This document shows positions 25,228-35,310 of a DNA stretch of 56,297 nt, piece after piece. The DNA is from an uncultured Flaviramulus sp. (GTDB taxonomy: Bacteria > Bacteroidota > Bacteroidia > Flavobacteriales > Flavobacteriaceae), in NCBI GenBank assembly GCA_947495125.1, contig CANLXL010000018.1, positions 1-56,297 on the forward strand, given 5' to 3'. Below the pieces are notes generated by a model. That model had not been told where the DNA came from, ran no database searches, and was given only the letters and a program-made list of their open reading frames with translations. Made by a program: the position numbers and the translations under genes. Numbering within the stretch: the stretch's first letter is position 1; every line of letters begins with the position of its first letter.

Positions 25228-26775
25228 CTATAAAGGAATGTTACCATGTTTACGCTTAGGAGTATCGATCTCTTTATTTTCCAACATTGAAAACCCTTTT
25301 ATCAATTTTCGCCTTGTATTTTTAGGCAGAATAACCTCGTCAATAAAACCACGCCTTGCGGCTCTATAAGGGTTTGCAAACTTTTCGGCATATTCGGCTT
25401 CCTTTTCTGCTAAAGTATCTTCCGGATTTTTAGATGTTGCGATATCTTTTCTGAATATAATTTCACTAGCCCCTTTAGCACCCATTACTGCAATTTCGGC
25501 ACCGGGCCATGCATAATTTAAATCGGCACCGATGTGTTTGGAGTTCATTACATCGTAAGCGCCTCCATAAGCCTTTCTGGTTATAACGGTAATTTTTGGT
25601 ACAGTAGCTTCGCTAAGTGCATAGAGCAGTTTAGCGCCGTGAACAATAATACCATTCCATTCTTGATCTGTACCCGGTAAAAAGCCAGGAACATCCACTA
25701 AAACCAGTAATGGAATATTAAAACAATCGCAAAATCGTGTAAACCGAGCTGCTTTTTTCGAGCTGTTTACATCCAGTACGCCGGCCAAAAATTGAGGTTG
25801 ATTCGCGACAATGCCAATGCTTTTTCCTGCAAGGCGTGCAAATCCTACAATAATATTTTCGGCATAGTCCTTATGAATTTCGAAAAAGGAATCCCCATCA
25901 ATAATACCGGAGATCACCTCATGCATATCGTAAGGCTTGTTCGGATTATCGGGTACGATATGTGACAAAATATCTCTAACTTCATCCTTTAAATCAAAAT
26001 CTAAAGGCTTGGTGGCCTCCTTATTATTTTGGGGTAGATAACCTAATAACTTTTTTAAGTCTTCTAAACATGCAATATCATTGGCGGATGTTTTATGAGC
26101 GACTCCCGATTTGGAGGCATGCGTAAATGCGCCTCCTAGTTCTTCGCTGGTAACTTCTTCGTTGGTTACTGTTTTAACCACATTCGGTCCTGTTACAAAC
26201 ATATAGCTGGTATTTTCAACCATCATGGTAAAATCGGTCATGGCCGGTGAATAAACGGCACCTCCTGCACAAGGCCCCATAATTGCAGAAATCTGAGGAA
26301 CAACACCGGAAGCCTGTACATTTCGATGAAATATGTCGGCGTATCCACCAAGAGATCTTACACCTTCCTGTATCCTCGCACCACCCGAATCGTTTAACCC
26401 AATAATTGGTGCGCCAACCTTAACGGCTAAATCCATTATTTTACATATTTTTTCGGCATGAGTTTCAGATAGAGCGCCGCCAAAAACGGTGAAATCCTGA
26501 GCATAAACATAAACTAAGCGACCATTAATAGTGCCGTAACCAGTAATCACGCCATCACCATAATAGATTTCGTTTTCCATGCCAAAATCGGTGGTTCGAT
26601 GTGTCACTAAAATTCCAATTTCTTCAAATGACCCTTCATCCATTAAATAGTTTACACGTTCTCTGGCTGTTAATTTTTTCTTCTCATGTTGCTTATCTAT
26701 GCGTATTTGCCCACCACCTAAATGTGCTTGTGCAATACGCTCGTTGAGCTTGTCTATTTTAGAATTTGAATGCAT
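25228..26775 (-). CDS. Acyl-CoA carboxylase, carboxyltransferase subunit (PccB-like)
   Basis: Transfers CO2 from carboxybiotin to an acyl-CoA, most likely propionyl-CoA, giving methylmalonyl-CoA. The 515-residue protein has the N-terminal crotonase-like half with [18 protein letters not shown], the oxyanion segments GGARIQEGV and [11 protein letters not shown], and the C-terminal half with [12 protein letters not shown] and [14 protein letters not shown], ending KHGNIPL. Length and motifs fit the PccB/MmdA type and not the split AccA/AccD type used for fatty-acid synthesis. It is third in an operon with biotin carboxylase and biotin carrier genes. Confidence 0.92.
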   Translation of the reverse strand: MHSNSKIDKLNERIAQAHLGGGQIRIDKQHEKKKLTARERVNYLMDEGSFEEIGILVTHRTTDFGMENEIYYGDGVITGYGTINGRLVYVYAQDFTVFGGALSETHAEKICKIMDLAVKVGAPIIGLNDSGGARIQEGVRSLGGYADIFHRNVQASGVVPQISAIMGPCAGGAVYSPAMTDFTMMVENTSYMFVTGPNVVKTVTNEEVTSEELGGAFTHASKSGVAHKTSANDIACLEDLKKLLGYLPQNNKEATKPLDFDLKDEVRDILSHIVPDNPNKPYDMHEVISGIIDGDSFFEIHKDYAENIIVGFARLAGKSIGIVANQPQFLAGVLDVNSSKKAARFTRFCDCFNIPLLVLVDVPGFLPGTDQEWNGIIVHGAKLLYALSEATVPKITVITRKAYGGAYDVMNSKHIGADLNYAWPGAEIAVMGAKGASEIIFRKDIATSKNPEDTLAEKEAEYAEKFANPYRAARRGFIDEVILPKNTRRKLIKGFSMLENKEIDTPKRKHGNIPL

Positions 26776-26786
26776 AACGTTGTAGT

Positions 26787-28226
26787 TTAGTTCGGTAAAC
26801 GCAATAGTTCTTGATCGTTCAGATATTGTTTTAAAGCTATTAAGGCTGCAATTTTAGCCTCATTTTCTGTGTCTTCTTTTATAGCTTCCGCTGAATAATA
26901 ATTTTTAACAAAATGTGTGTCGAATTTACCCGAACGAAAAGCATTGTGGTTACAAACGTACTTACCAAAGGGCAGTGTTGTTTTGATCCCTTCAACATGA
27001 TAATTGTCAATAGCTTTTATCATAAGTTGAATGGCTTCCTCACGTGTACTACCATAGGTAATAAGCTTAGATAACATCGGATCGTAGTAGATAGGAATAT
27101 CCATGCCTTCTTCAAAACCATTATCAACTCGAATGCCTTTACCTGCGGGGATTTTATAAACATCCAGATGGCCTACGCTGGGAAGAAAATCGTTTAAAGG
27201 ATCTTCAGCATAAACACGTAGCTCTATAGCATGACCATTAATTTCTAGGTCTTGTTGTTTCATTTTAAGAGCCTCACCGCGTGCCACGCGAATTTGTAAC
27301 TCTACTAAATCGACATCAGTAATCAATTCGGTAACCGGGTGCTCAACCTGCAATCGCGTATTCATTTCTAAGAAATAAAAATTATGATCCACATCGAGTA
27401 AGAACTCAACAGTTCCGGCACCTAAATAATCACAGGATTTTGCAACTTTCACCGCCGCTTCACCCATCTCGTGTCTCAACTCTGAAGATAGGACAGAAGA
27501 TGGGGCTTCCTCAACAACCTTTTGATGTCGACGTTGAATACTACATTCACGTTCAAAAAAATGTAAAATATTGCCATGACTATCTGCCATAATTTGTATC
27601 TCTATATGCCTTGGAGAAGCCACATACTTTTCAATAAAAACGGACCCATCTCCAAAAGCGGAGCGGGCCTCGCTAATAGCGCGGTTCATTTGGGATTCTA
27701 AATCACTTTCCTTTTCTACAATACGCATTCCCTTTCCGCCACCACCGGCTGATGCCTTTATTAAAATAGGAAATCCTATACTTTTAGCAATGTCTTTGGC
27801 TTTATCAATATCTGTAATCGCTTCGTCAATCCCGGGAACCATTGGGATATGATATACTTTAACGGCCTCTTTGGCAGCCAACTTATCTCCCATTATTTTA
27901 ATGGCCTTAGAACGCGGCCCGATGAATACTATGTTATTGCGCTCACAGAGCTCGGCAAATAGGGCATTCTCACTTAAAAAACCATAGCCCGGATGTATCG
28001 CATCGACATGTAATTGTTTAGCAACTTCTATAATTTTATCGCCTTTTAGATACGATTGATTTGATGGGGGTTCACCAATACAAACAGCTTCGTCAGCAAA
28101 TTTAACATGAGGCGCATTTCTATCGGCAGTTGAAAAAACAGCGACCGTTTTGATTCCCATTTTTTGAGCCGTTTTCATGACTCTAATGGCTATTTCTCCT
28201 CGGTTGGCAACAAGTATTTTCTTCAT
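26787..28226 (-). CDS. Biotin carboxylase subunit of acyl-CoA carboxylase
   Basis: ATP-dependent carboxylation of biotin. The 479-residue protein has the biotin-carboxylase N domain ([16 protein letters not shown] at the start), an ATP-grasp domain with the glycine-rich [14 protein letters not shown], the [19 protein letters not shown] catalytic segment and [16 protein letters not shown]. It ends after a short C-terminal extension and lacks a fused biotin domain, which is supplied by the gene before it. Gaps of 3 nt (to the carrier) and 11 nt (to the carboxyltransferase) show one operon. It could equally be named AccC-like; context favours propionyl-CoA. Confidence 0.93.
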   Translation of the reverse strand: MKKILVANRGEIAIRVMKTAQKMGIKTVAVFSTADRNAPHVKFADEAVCIGEPPSNQSYLKGDKIIEVAKQLHVDAIHPGYGFLSENALFAELCERNNIVFIGPRSKAIKIMGDKLAAKEAVKVYHIPMVPGIDEAITDIDKAKDIAKSIGFPILIKASAGGGGKGMRIVEKESDLESQMNRAISEARSAFGDGSVFIEKYVASPRHIEIQIMADSHGNILHFFERECSIQRRHQKVVEEAPSSVLSSELRHEMGEAAVKVAKSCDYLGAGTVEFLLDVDHNFYFLEMNTRLQVEHPVTELITDVDLVELQIRVARGEALKMKQQDLEINGHAIELRVYAEDPLNDFLPSVGHLDVYKIPAGKGIRVDNGFEEGMDIPIYYDPMLSKLITYGSTREEAIQLMIKAIDNYHVEGIKTTLPFGKYVCNHNAFRSGKFDTHFVKNYYSAEAIKEDTENEAKIAALIALKQYLNDQELLRLPN

Positions 28227-28229
28227 AGC

Positions 28230-28715
28230 TTATTCAAATTCAATGAGTAATTGATTTTTCTCTACAGCATCCCCGTTTTCAACAGAAATAGATTTGATAA
28301 GGCCATCACGCGGCGAGGATATAATGTTTTCCATTTTCATGGCTTCAAGAATAAGTAATGGATCGTTTTCTACAACTTTTTGACCAACCTTTATATGGAT
28401 ATCTAAAATTAAACCCGGCATTGGTGCTTTTATGGTATTTACATGTTTTGCAGAACCAATGGCAAACCCCATATCTTTAATAAGAGTGTCTAATTCATTG
28501 AATATGTTAACATTATATGTGTTGTTGTTAACTTTTACTTCATATTTTTTTTTATGGAAACTTGCTGACTCAATAACTGCTTTATAAGATTTGTTTCGTT
28601 GAAGAATATGATATTCGTTGTCTGATACTTGTAAAATATCTGTATGAGAAAGACTTTCAGTATTAACCTCAAAATCGAACGAATCATTCACGTTTAATTT
28701 AAAAATATCACTCAT
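28230..28715 (-). CDS. Biotin carboxyl carrier subunit of acyl-CoA carboxylase
   Basis: A 161-residue carrier. The C-terminal biotinyl domain (about 92-160) has KAPMPGLILDIHIKVGQ and the biotinylation site EAMKMEN with Lys127. The N-terminal 90 residues form a beta-rich domain that probably holds the carboxylase and carboxyltransferase together, as in other three-part enzymes. It is the first gene of the operon; its start is ATG at 28715. A BirA ligase is needed but is not in this window. Confidence 0.9.
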   Translation of the reverse strand: MSDIFKLNVNDSFDFEVNTESLSHTDILQVSDNEYHILQRNKSYKAVIESASFHKKKYEVKVNNNTYNVNIFNELDTLIKDMGFAIGSAKHVNTIKAPMPGLILDIHIKVGQKVVENDPLLILEAMKMENIISSPRDGLIKSISVENGDAVEKNQLLIEFE

Positions 28716-28850
28716 TATATATTTTAATTGATTTGCAGTAAATATAACGATTATGTGTTTGAGTATGCTTTTAAAAATTAATTATTCGGCATTAATAATC
28801 TAAAAGAAATATGAGCTGATTCATCACGTGTTTAAGTTTTATCTTAGCAG

Positions 28851-30044
28851 TTATTCCGGCCAAATTTCATTTATATTTTCCGTGATTGGAGCCACATCTT
28901 TTAAAAGAATTTCGAAATCTGTCTCTCCTTGTCCTTTTACCTCAAGAATAGCTCTAAAGTTTGTCGTGTTCAGGGTTTTAACTTTATCACTAAGTATCTT
29001 AATGTTTTCAGGAATACTAAGAAACTTTAACACTGCGTAATTCCCGATATCCTTACTACTCATAAAAGAAATAATATGCCTGCTATCTTTAGTTTTAAAA
29101 TAGGTAATTGTAGGGTAATCAACGGTTAAAAAACCATCTACACCACAATGATAGCTTAAAGGGGAAGTGCTTCCTCTAAAATGTATTGTATTTTTTTGAG
29201 TTAAAAAGTTAATACCAATTTTTTTGTGGACATCCTTAAGAATGTTTTGGGTTTTAAAAGATCCAACAAAAATAAGATTACGATTTTTAGCATGATCCCA
29301 CCTAAAATCGCTGGAGTATTGAAAATCTATGTTTGTTTGTCCTCCACCTAATAGATTCATTATTTTATACAAGCCAAATGGTGCTTGTTTGTTTATATAA
29401 GTTTGATCTGTTTTGCGTATATCATTCTTTATTTCAGGACGTTTTACTAATAAGTCATCAAAATCGGCCTCAGAGTTAATATTATTTTGTCTCATGGTAT
29501 TAAATTCTCCCATTGGGCTTTTTCCTTGAAAAAAATAGTGATCACCCAAAACTATTAATGTTGGGTAATTTGAACTATAAAGCGCTTTCCATATAAAATG
29601 TTTAGCTGCTTCTGGTTTATCCTTATTGAAAAATAAAATAGAGGCCAAAACGAACAAGATTAAGCTAAGAGCTAGAATGTAAGGCGTTGCTGCATGTAAA
29701 TATCTTTTATAATAAGCCTTTCTATTAATTTGAAATTGAATTTGATAGGTGCCTTTGGGAATTTTAAATTTAATTTCATCATTTAGACCTTCTTTAGTAT
29801 AATACTCAGTTAATTTTTTTCTAAGATTATGTATATAGACTCGTATATTATTTTCTTTAGAAGCATCGCCTCTTTTACCAAAAACATCAAAAGCTATTTG
29901 GAATTCTTTTGGTGTCTCACCTTTAACAGATTGATCTACTAAATACCGAAACAATTGCTTGTTTACCACAGATTTTGAGAGTGTTATGCTTTCAGTAACT
30001 TTTTTTAAGTACTGCTGGATAAGAATAGTTTTTAGTTTTATCAT
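28851..30044 (-). CDS. Membrane-anchored winged-helix regulator with unknown periplasmic domain
   Basis: A 397-residue protein in three parts. Residues about 25-105 look like a winged-helix DNA- or RNA-polymerase-contacting domain: KEFQIAFDVFG, ENNIRVYIHNLRKKLTEYY (recognition-type helix) and IPKGTYQIQF (the wing). One membrane helix follows (118-139). The rest (about 145-397) is extracytoplasmic and begins IWKALYSSNYPTLIVLGDHYF; its fold is not one I can name. The plan equals ToxR/CadC-type one-component sensors. It is divergent from a Tat-exported oxidoreductase across 135 bp, a probable target (inference). No kinase or receiver domain is present. Confidence 0.72.
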   Translation of the reverse strand: MIKLKTILIQQYLKKVTESITLSKSVVNKQLFRYLVDQSVKGETPKEFQIAFDVFGKRGDASKENNIRVYIHNLRKKLTEYYTKEGLNDEIKFKIPKGTYQIQFQINRKAYYKRYLHAATPYILALSLILFVLASILFFNKDKPEAAKHFIWKALYSSNYPTLIVLGDHYFFQGKSPMGEFNTMRQNNINSEADFDDLLVKRPEIKNDIRKTDQTYINKQAPFGLYKIMNLLGGGQTNIDFQYSSDFRWDHAKNRNLIFVGSFKTQNILKDVHKKIGINFLTQKNTIHFRGSTSPLSYHCGVDGFLTVDYPTITYFKTKDSRHIISFMSSKDIGNYAVLKFLSIPENIKILSDKVKTLNTTNFRAILEVKGQGETDFEILLKDVAPITENINEIWPE

Positions 30045-30179
30045 ACTGATTTTCAGCGTTGTTAAAGATAGTTTTAACGTAATCTTTACCTGTTACTCTA
30101 TAAATATCATATAATATTTGACAATTAACAAATATATTTAAACTTAGAATCCATCTCATATTATATAAAATTAAACGAT

Positions 30180-31580
30180 ATGCTAAGTAGAAGAAACTTT
30201 TTAAATACAGTAGGTACATTTGCGGTAGGAATGGCTTTAACTAATCCATTACACGCCGCTATATTATCTAGCGGAAAAAAAATAAAACTTGTTTTAATAG
30301 GAACCGGTGTTCGTGGGAACAGTTTTTGGGGTAAACGTATTCTTGAAAAGTATGGAGATATTACAGAATTTGTGGCTCTTGTAGACCATAATCCTGGACG
30401 ATTAAAATATGCGGCTGATTATATTGGTGTGGGTAAACAATGTCACCTATATACCAATTTTGAAGCTATGATTGAGAAAGAGACTCCGGACTTAATTATG
30501 GTAACTACAACGGATGCAACGCATCATGAATATATTATTAAATCATTAGAGGCCGGAATTGATGTGCTAACAGAAAAACCAATGACAACAGATGAGTTTA
30601 AATGTCAGGAGATATTAGATGCAGAACGAAAGAACCAGCGAAAAGTTATAGTTGCTTTTAACTACCGTTGGAGTCCCTACAATACTAAAATTAAAGCCAT
30701 GTTAGATCGTGGGGATATTGGAGATGTTGTTTCTGTGGATTTTTCATGGATGCTCAACACATCACATGGTGCGTCTTATTTTCGCCGTTGGCATGGTGAG
30801 CGGGAGCAGAGTGGTACATTGTTAGTTCATAAGTCTACGCACCATTTCGATTTGATCAATTGGTGGTTAAATTCTGAACCTCAAGAAGTCTTTGCCTATG
30901 GTGATTTGGAGTTTTATGGAAGAAACCCAAAAAAGAAAGGGGTTAATTGCCGTAACTGTGATGAAAAGAAGACCTGTAAGTTCTATTGGGATATTACTAA
31001 AAGCTCTGATTTTGATCGTTATGTTAAGCACGAAAAATATGATGGTTATATTCGGGACAATTGCCTGTTTCGACCTGAAATCAATATTTATGACAAAATG
31101 AATGCAACGATTAAATATGCCAATAATGTGTACGTCAATTATATGCTTACAACGTATTCACCCTGGGAAGGCTGGCGTGTTGCTTTTAATGGGACTAAAG
31201 GGAGGTTAGAGGCCTTTTTAGATGTTCCATATCTAAATCCTGAATCCATTACACAAGAAGCGTTACATGCTGCTGAAATGAATCAGGAGGATGAAGTTAA
31301 TGCTGAAACCAAACCTATTATACTTCACAAACTTTGGGATCAACAAGAGATGGTAAATGTCCCGTATAGTAGAGGGGGACATGGTGGAGGTGATGTAAAG
31401 TTACACGACCAAGTATTTTTGCATCCTGAAAAAGAAGATGAGTTTAAACATATGGCCGGTACCAGAGATGGTGCCATGTCTATACTCATTGGAATTGCGG
31501 CTCGAAACAGTATCGAGTCCGGGGAACCCGTGCAGATTGGAAGTCTTACGCACTTACAGCCTAGAAAAACAAGAATTTAA
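30180..31580 (+). CDS. Gfo/Idh/MocA-family oxidoreductase with Tat signal
   Basis: A 466-residue NAD(P)-dependent sugar-type oxidoreductase. The N-terminus is a twin-arginine signal (SRRNFL, residues 3-8, then a hydrophobic stretch to about 30), so it should be exported folded with its cofactor. The Rossmann segment is IGTGVRGNSF (about 40-49), followed by the family EKPM motif (TEKPMTTDEF) and a C-terminal alpha/beta domain. A cysteine group, NCRNCDEKKTC plus a later DNC, lies near residues 257-300; such clusters occur in related Bacteroidota proteins and may bind metal. Substrate unknown, possibly an aminosugar or glycoside. Confidence 0.87.
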   Translation: MLSRRNFLNTVGTFAVGMALTNPLHAAILSSGKKIKLVLIGTGVRGNSFWGKRILEKYGDITEFVALVDHNPGRLKYAADYIGVGKQCHLYTNFEAMIEKETPDLIMVTTTDATHHEYIIKSLEAGIDVLTEKPMTTDEFKCQEILDAERKNQRKVIVAFNYRWSPYNTKIKAMLDRGDIGDVVSVDFSWMLNTSHGASYFRRWHGEREQSGTLLVHKSTHHFDLINWWLNSEPQEVFAYGDLEFYGRNPKKKGVNCRNCDEKKTCKFYWDITKSSDFDRYVKHEKYDGYIRDNCLFRPEINIYDKMNATIKYANNVYVNYMLTTYSPWEGWRVAFNGTKGRLEAFLDVPYLNPESITQEALHAAEMNQEDEVNAETKPIILHKLWDQQEMVNVPYSRGGHGGGDVKLHDQVFLHPEKEDEFKHMAGTRDGAMSILIGIAARNSIESGEPVQIGSLTHLQPRKTRI

Positions 31581-31619
31581 TTAGCCTTTTATAAAAAACA
31601 TACAATATCGAATTGTCCT

Positions 31620-32294
31620 CTAAGGTTTAAAAACCGAGTTGTTTTGGTGTTTTTTTATGGCTTTCCTAGAAAGTACCAAGCCAAGAAATAGCGATGCAAA
31701 GGCACCAACCCAAATTCCGGGAACAAAATCTATAAATAAGAAAAAGTCGTAAGTGCCGTGAAAAATAACAGCAAGTAATAAACCCGTTAAATTTAGAGCT
31801 ATTTTATTATTCGAAAACTTAGCCTTTCCCATGTAGTACCCCATGAGAATTCCAAATGTTGCATGTGCAGGAACTGCGGTAAAAGCTCTTAGTAATGCGG
31901 TCTGATAACCTCCTTCCAAGACATAAAAAATATTTTCAGTAGCTGCAAAACCCATGGATACCATAACGGCATAGACGATGCCATCAAAAGGTTCGTTAAA
32001 AGCTTTATGAGTTTGAGCATAGTAACGCACAATAATGTATTTACTAAATTCCTCGGTTAAACCTACTACAAAAAAAGCTTTGATAAATTGTTGTATAATA
32101 CTTTCATAATCTGGTAATGGCAAAATGGTGTTTATGACATAATAAAGTATCGTAGTTATTAGAATACTGGCAATAGCGCCGAGTAAGAAGTTATAAAAAA
32201 GAAGTCGCTTGGGCTCTTTTTCATATTTATCTTTATAATATATGTACAGTATAATAATAAAAACCGGGGCAATGGCAAGGAGTAGTAAATTCAT
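31620..32294 (-). CDS. PrsW-family intramembrane metalloprotease
   Basis: A 224-residue polytopic membrane protein with about seven helices. The PrsW motifs are present: EEFSK (E81, E82, K85), DGIVYAVMVSMGFAATEN (104-121) and H144 in VPAHATFGILMG. PrsW cleaves the anti-sigma factor RsiW in Bacillus; here no RsiW homologue is adjacent. It is the last gene in a unit with M42 peptidase, class V aminotransferase and NUDIX genes (26-nt gap to NUDIX). Whether it acts on one of the two anti-sigma candidates in this window is only a speculation. Confidence 0.88.
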   Translation of the reverse strand: MNLLLLAIAPVFIIILYIYYKDKYEKEPKRLLFYNFLLGAIASILITTILYYVINTILPLPDYESIIQQFIKAFFVVGLTEEFSKYIIVRYYAQTHKAFNEPFDGIVYAVMVSMGFAATENIFYVLEGGYQTALLRAFTAVPAHATFGILMGYYMGKAKFSNNKIALNLTGLLLAVIFHGTYDFFLFIDFVPGIWVGAFASLFLGLVLSRKAIKKHQNNSVFKP

Positions 32295-32320
32295 TAAATA
32301 AATGTAACTAAAAATTGAGT

Positions 32321-32872
32321 TTAAGCAACTGTCTGTTTGATATTTTGTAAAACGGTTTCATAGTAGAACTTATTTGAAGTGATAAAATGATTGTTCGTTC
32401 CTGCATTTTCAATAAGGTGGTTAAAAACTTCGAAAGACACCAGTTTAAGGGCTTCAACTTCTTCAAATTGAGGGATTAATTGGTCTACCGGGATTTTAAG
32501 TTCGACTATAAAGGTATTGTGAAATTCGTTATCGATAGTACCGTTCTGGTAATTCTGAAAACATTCGAAAACACCAATTTTTTTGAGATCATTTTTAAAG
32601 ATGTCTAAGCCAATTTCTTCTTTAGTTTCTCGTATGGCGGCATCTTCAATGGTTTCTCCTGAATCTACATGCCCTGCAACGGAAACATCCCAAAGCAACG
32701 GATAGATTGTTTTTTTTGCAGAACGTTGTGCTAATAAAATCTCTTCGGTTTCAGTGTAAAACCAAACATGTGCGGTATGATGGTAGAGCCCTTTTTTATG
32801 GATTACAGACTTTCGCTCTGAAATGCCGGTTGGTTTTCCGTGTTTGTTAACAATGTCTATGAATTCATCCAT
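32321..32872 (-). CDS. NUDIX hydrolase (YfcD / IPP-isomerase-like)
   Basis: A 183-residue protein with a complete Nudix box at 67-89: G67, E73, R81, E82, E85, E86, G88. The start (EFIDIVNKHGKPTGISER) and GLYHHTAHVWFY resemble the YfcD group, which is close to isopentenyl-diphosphate isomerase. The substrate is unknown. The start overlaps the aminotransferase end by 8 nt, so translation is coupled. Confidence 0.88.
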   Translation of the reverse strand: MDEFIDIVNKHGKPTGISERKSVIHKKGLYHHTAHVWFYTETEEILLAQRSAKKTIYPLLWDVSVAGHVDSGETIEDAAIRETKEEIGLDIFKNDLKKIGVFECFQNYQNGTIDNEFHNTFIVELKIPVDQLIPQFEEVEALKLVSFEVFNHLIENAGTNNHFITSNKFYYETVLQNIKQTVA

Positions 32873-34040
32873 TTTTATGTTTTATTAAGACGGAAGCAAT
32901 GCATGTGACCAGTTTGTCAAAATCTTTTTCAGTATTAAAAAGATGGCAGGAGATTCTAAGATATTTGCCTCGTATAGACACATAAATCTGTTGTCTATCT
33001 AAAGCGCTCTTTAAGTCCTTGATGTTTATATCCGGCGGCAGTTCTATGCCAAAAAGATGATGTGTTCTAGAGTTCGGTTTTTCTATATAGCAACCTAAAC
33101 CTTCTAACTCTAAAACAGCTTTAGCAGATATAGATTTGCAATACGCTTGTATGGCATTTGGAGACCATGCCACCACCTGCTTGAGTGCCGCAATTTGCAT
33201 TTTAACATACATGAAGCTTCCACATTCTCCTGCATCGTAACGGTTGGCCAGAGGCCTGTATTGCAATTCGTAATTGGTAAGTCCGGCAAAATCCTCGCTA
33301 TACATTCGATTGCGCCAGTTGTCTTCAATAGGATCACCATGGTCAAAATAAGGGCCAAAATAGGCATAAGCACACCCATAAGGACCAAATAACCATTTGT
33401 ATCCTGCACAGAGCAGTGCATCCGGCCGAATGTCTTCAACAGAAAACGGTAAAGCACCAATTGATTGAGAGCCATCAATAATTAAAAGGGCATTGTGGTT
33501 TTGGGACTTTTCCCGAATGGCCTTCAAATCAAATAAAGACCCGTTAGACCAATGGATGTTCCCCATAGCCACCACAGCAGTATTGGCATGAATAGCATTT
33601 AAAACAGCTTCATTCCATAATTTGGCACGATCTGTTCTCGTTTTCGGCATGCTCACGGTTTTTATGGTAGCTCCATATTTTTTGGCTAATTTTTGCCAGG
33701 CGTAGACATTACTTGGAAATTGCTCATCGATAATAAGAATCTCGTCATCCGGTTTTAAAGTGATATTATGAGCTACGGTGGCAATGCCATAAGAAGCAGA
33801 AGGCATAAGTGCTATACGATTATGGTCTTCTGCCGCTATTAGTTTTGCGAACAATGTTTTGAGTTCTTTAACCGGTTCAAAATAATCAGATACGGCAATC
33901 GTAAAAGGATGCTGTTTTTGTAACAAACCATTAAGGCCTGCTTCATGCATGGCTTTAAATGATGGCGACTGATTCGCCATATTTAAGTACGTAACGTCCT
34001 CGGGTAAGTCGAATAGGTGCTTCTGATCGTTTATAGACAT
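32865..34040 (-). CDS. Class V aminotransferase-fold PLP enzyme
   Basis: A 391-residue fold-type I PLP enzyme of the class V (cysteine desulfurase / kynureninase / isopenicillin epimerase) group. The PLP aspartate is in LLIIDGSQSIG (D189, Q192) and the Schiff-base lysine is K215 in AGYKWLFGPYG. No catalytic Cys loop typical for cysteine desulfurases is visible, so an aminotransferase, lyase or epimerase role is more likely. It follows the M42 peptidase by 9 nt and overlaps the NUDIX gene. The substrate is unknown. Confidence 0.87.
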   Translation of the reverse strand: MSINDQKHLFDLPEDVTYLNMANQSPSFKAMHEAGLNGLLQKQHPFTIAVSDYFEPVKELKTLFAKLIAAEDHNRIALMPSASYGIATVAHNITLKPDDEILIIDEQFPSNVYAWQKLAKKYGATIKTVSMPKTRTDRAKLWNEAVLNAIHANTAVVAMGNIHWSNGSLFDLKAIREKSQNHNALLIIDGSQSIGALPFSVEDIRPDALLCAGYKWLFGPYGCAYAYFGPYFDHGDPIEDNWRNRMYSEDFAGLTNYELQYRPLANRYDAGECGSFMYVKMQIAALKQVVAWSPNAIQAYCKSISAKAVLELEGLGCYIEKPNSRTHHLFGIELPPDINIKDLKSALDRQQIYVSIRGKYLRISCHLFNTEKDFDKLVTCIASVLIKHKNG

Positions 34041-34049
34041 ATTTTAAAA

Positions 34050-35138
34050 CTATTCAAAATAACTAAAAGTCTCTCCATCTTTTATGTTTAACAAGGTTTC
34101 ATAAATTAATTTAATAACATTTTCTACGTCGTCACGATGTACCATTTCTACTGTGGTATGCATATATCGGAGTGGTAAAGAAATTAAAGCGGAAGCAACC
34201 CCTCCGTTACTATAAGCGAAGGCATCTGTATCTGTTCCTGTTGCACGAGACAGGGCCGAACGCTGGAAGGGAATCTTTTTACTTTCCGCGGTTTCTGTTA
34301 TTAAATCTCTTAATTTTTGTTGTACTGCCGGAGCATAAGCGACTACAGGCCCCTGACCAATCTCTAAATGACCTTCCTTTTTCTTTTCTATCATTGGGGT
34401 GGTGGTGTCATGCGTAACATCGGTAACAATAGCGACATTGGGTTTAATGGTGTGTGTGATCATTTCTGCGCCACGCAAACCAATTTCTTCCTGTACAGCG
34501 TTGGTAATGTATAGCCCAAAAGGTAATTCTTTTTTGTTTTCTTTTAATAATCGCGCGACTTCCGCAATCATAAATCCACCCATGCGATTATCAAGTGCAC
34601 GACAAACGAACTTGTCTCCATTAAGGATATGGAATTCATCCGGATACGTAATAACGCAGCCAACATGAACACCTAACTTTTCAACCGCCTCTTTGGTTTT
34701 GCAGCCACAGTCGATAAAAATATTATCAGGTTTGGGAGCCTCTTCTTTGGCTCTGCTTCTCGTATGAATAGCCGGCCAGCCAAAAACACCTTTAACAATG
34801 CCTTTTTTAGTATGAATATTAACAACCTTACTCGGAGCAATTTGATGATCGCTACCGCCATTTCTGATCACATAAATTAAACCATTATCACTGATGTAAT
34901 TAACATACCATGAAATTTCATCAGCATGGCCTTCAATAACCACTTTGTATTTGGCTTTTGGATTGATAACACCAACGGCTGTTCCATAAGTATCCGTTAT
35001 AAATTCATCCACATAAGGTTTTAAATAATCCATCCAAAGTTTTTGCCCACTCCATTCGTAGCCCGTTGGAGCTGCGTTGTTTAAATATTGTTCTAAAAAA
35101 GTCATGGACTTTTTATTAAGTATGCTTTTTGTAGCCAT
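34050..35138 (-). CDS. M42-family aminopeptidase
   Basis: A 362-residue dinuclear metallopeptidase of the M42 (TET / glutamyl or leucyl aminopeptidase) group, normally a cytosolic dodecamer that trims peptides. Zinc-region motifs are GHADEIS (H71, D73), CRALDNRMGG (bridging Asp), the catalytic glutamates in QEEIGLRGA, VTDVTHDT and the late histidine in YMHTTVEMV. It is the first gene of the four-gene unit ending in PrsW. An alternative start at Met12 would still keep the domain; the upstream ATG at 35138 is taken because family members carry a similar short extension. Confidence 0.92.
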   Translation of the reverse strand: MATKSILNKKSMTFLEQYLNNAAPTGYEWSGQKLWMDYLKPYVDEFITDTYGTAVGVINPKAKYKVVIEGHADEISWYVNYISDNGLIYVIRNGGSDHQIAPSKVVNIHTKKGIVKGVFGWPAIHTRSRAKEEAPKPDNIFIDCGCKTKEAVEKLGVHVGCVITYPDEFHILNGDKFVCRALDNRMGGFMIAEVARLLKENKKELPFGLYITNAVQEEIGLRGAEMITHTIKPNVAIVTDVTHDTTTPMIEKKKEGHLEIGQGPVVAYAPAVQQKLRDLITETAESKKIPFQRSALSRATGTDTDAFAYSNGGVASALISLPLRYMHTTVEMVHRDDVENVIKLIYETLLNIKDGETFSYFE

Positions 35139-35310
35139 AAGATTCTGTATTCAGGTTTAAGTTTTATGTTATAACATTTGTTTTTTTAGTGTATTTTGTA
35201 AAAATAATAGGATTTGTTTACTTATGCTGTATCAGATTAAAATTAATTTGTAACAATTCGTATAATTCCGATACTTACTAACAACTAAAATATTTTAACC
35301 ATAGAACATT

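Noticed and set aside
29992-30219. 75-residue frame across the divergent spacer before the Gfo/Idh/MocA gene
   Set aside because: It overlaps both flanking genes' 5' ends and has no recognisable motif or start signal.
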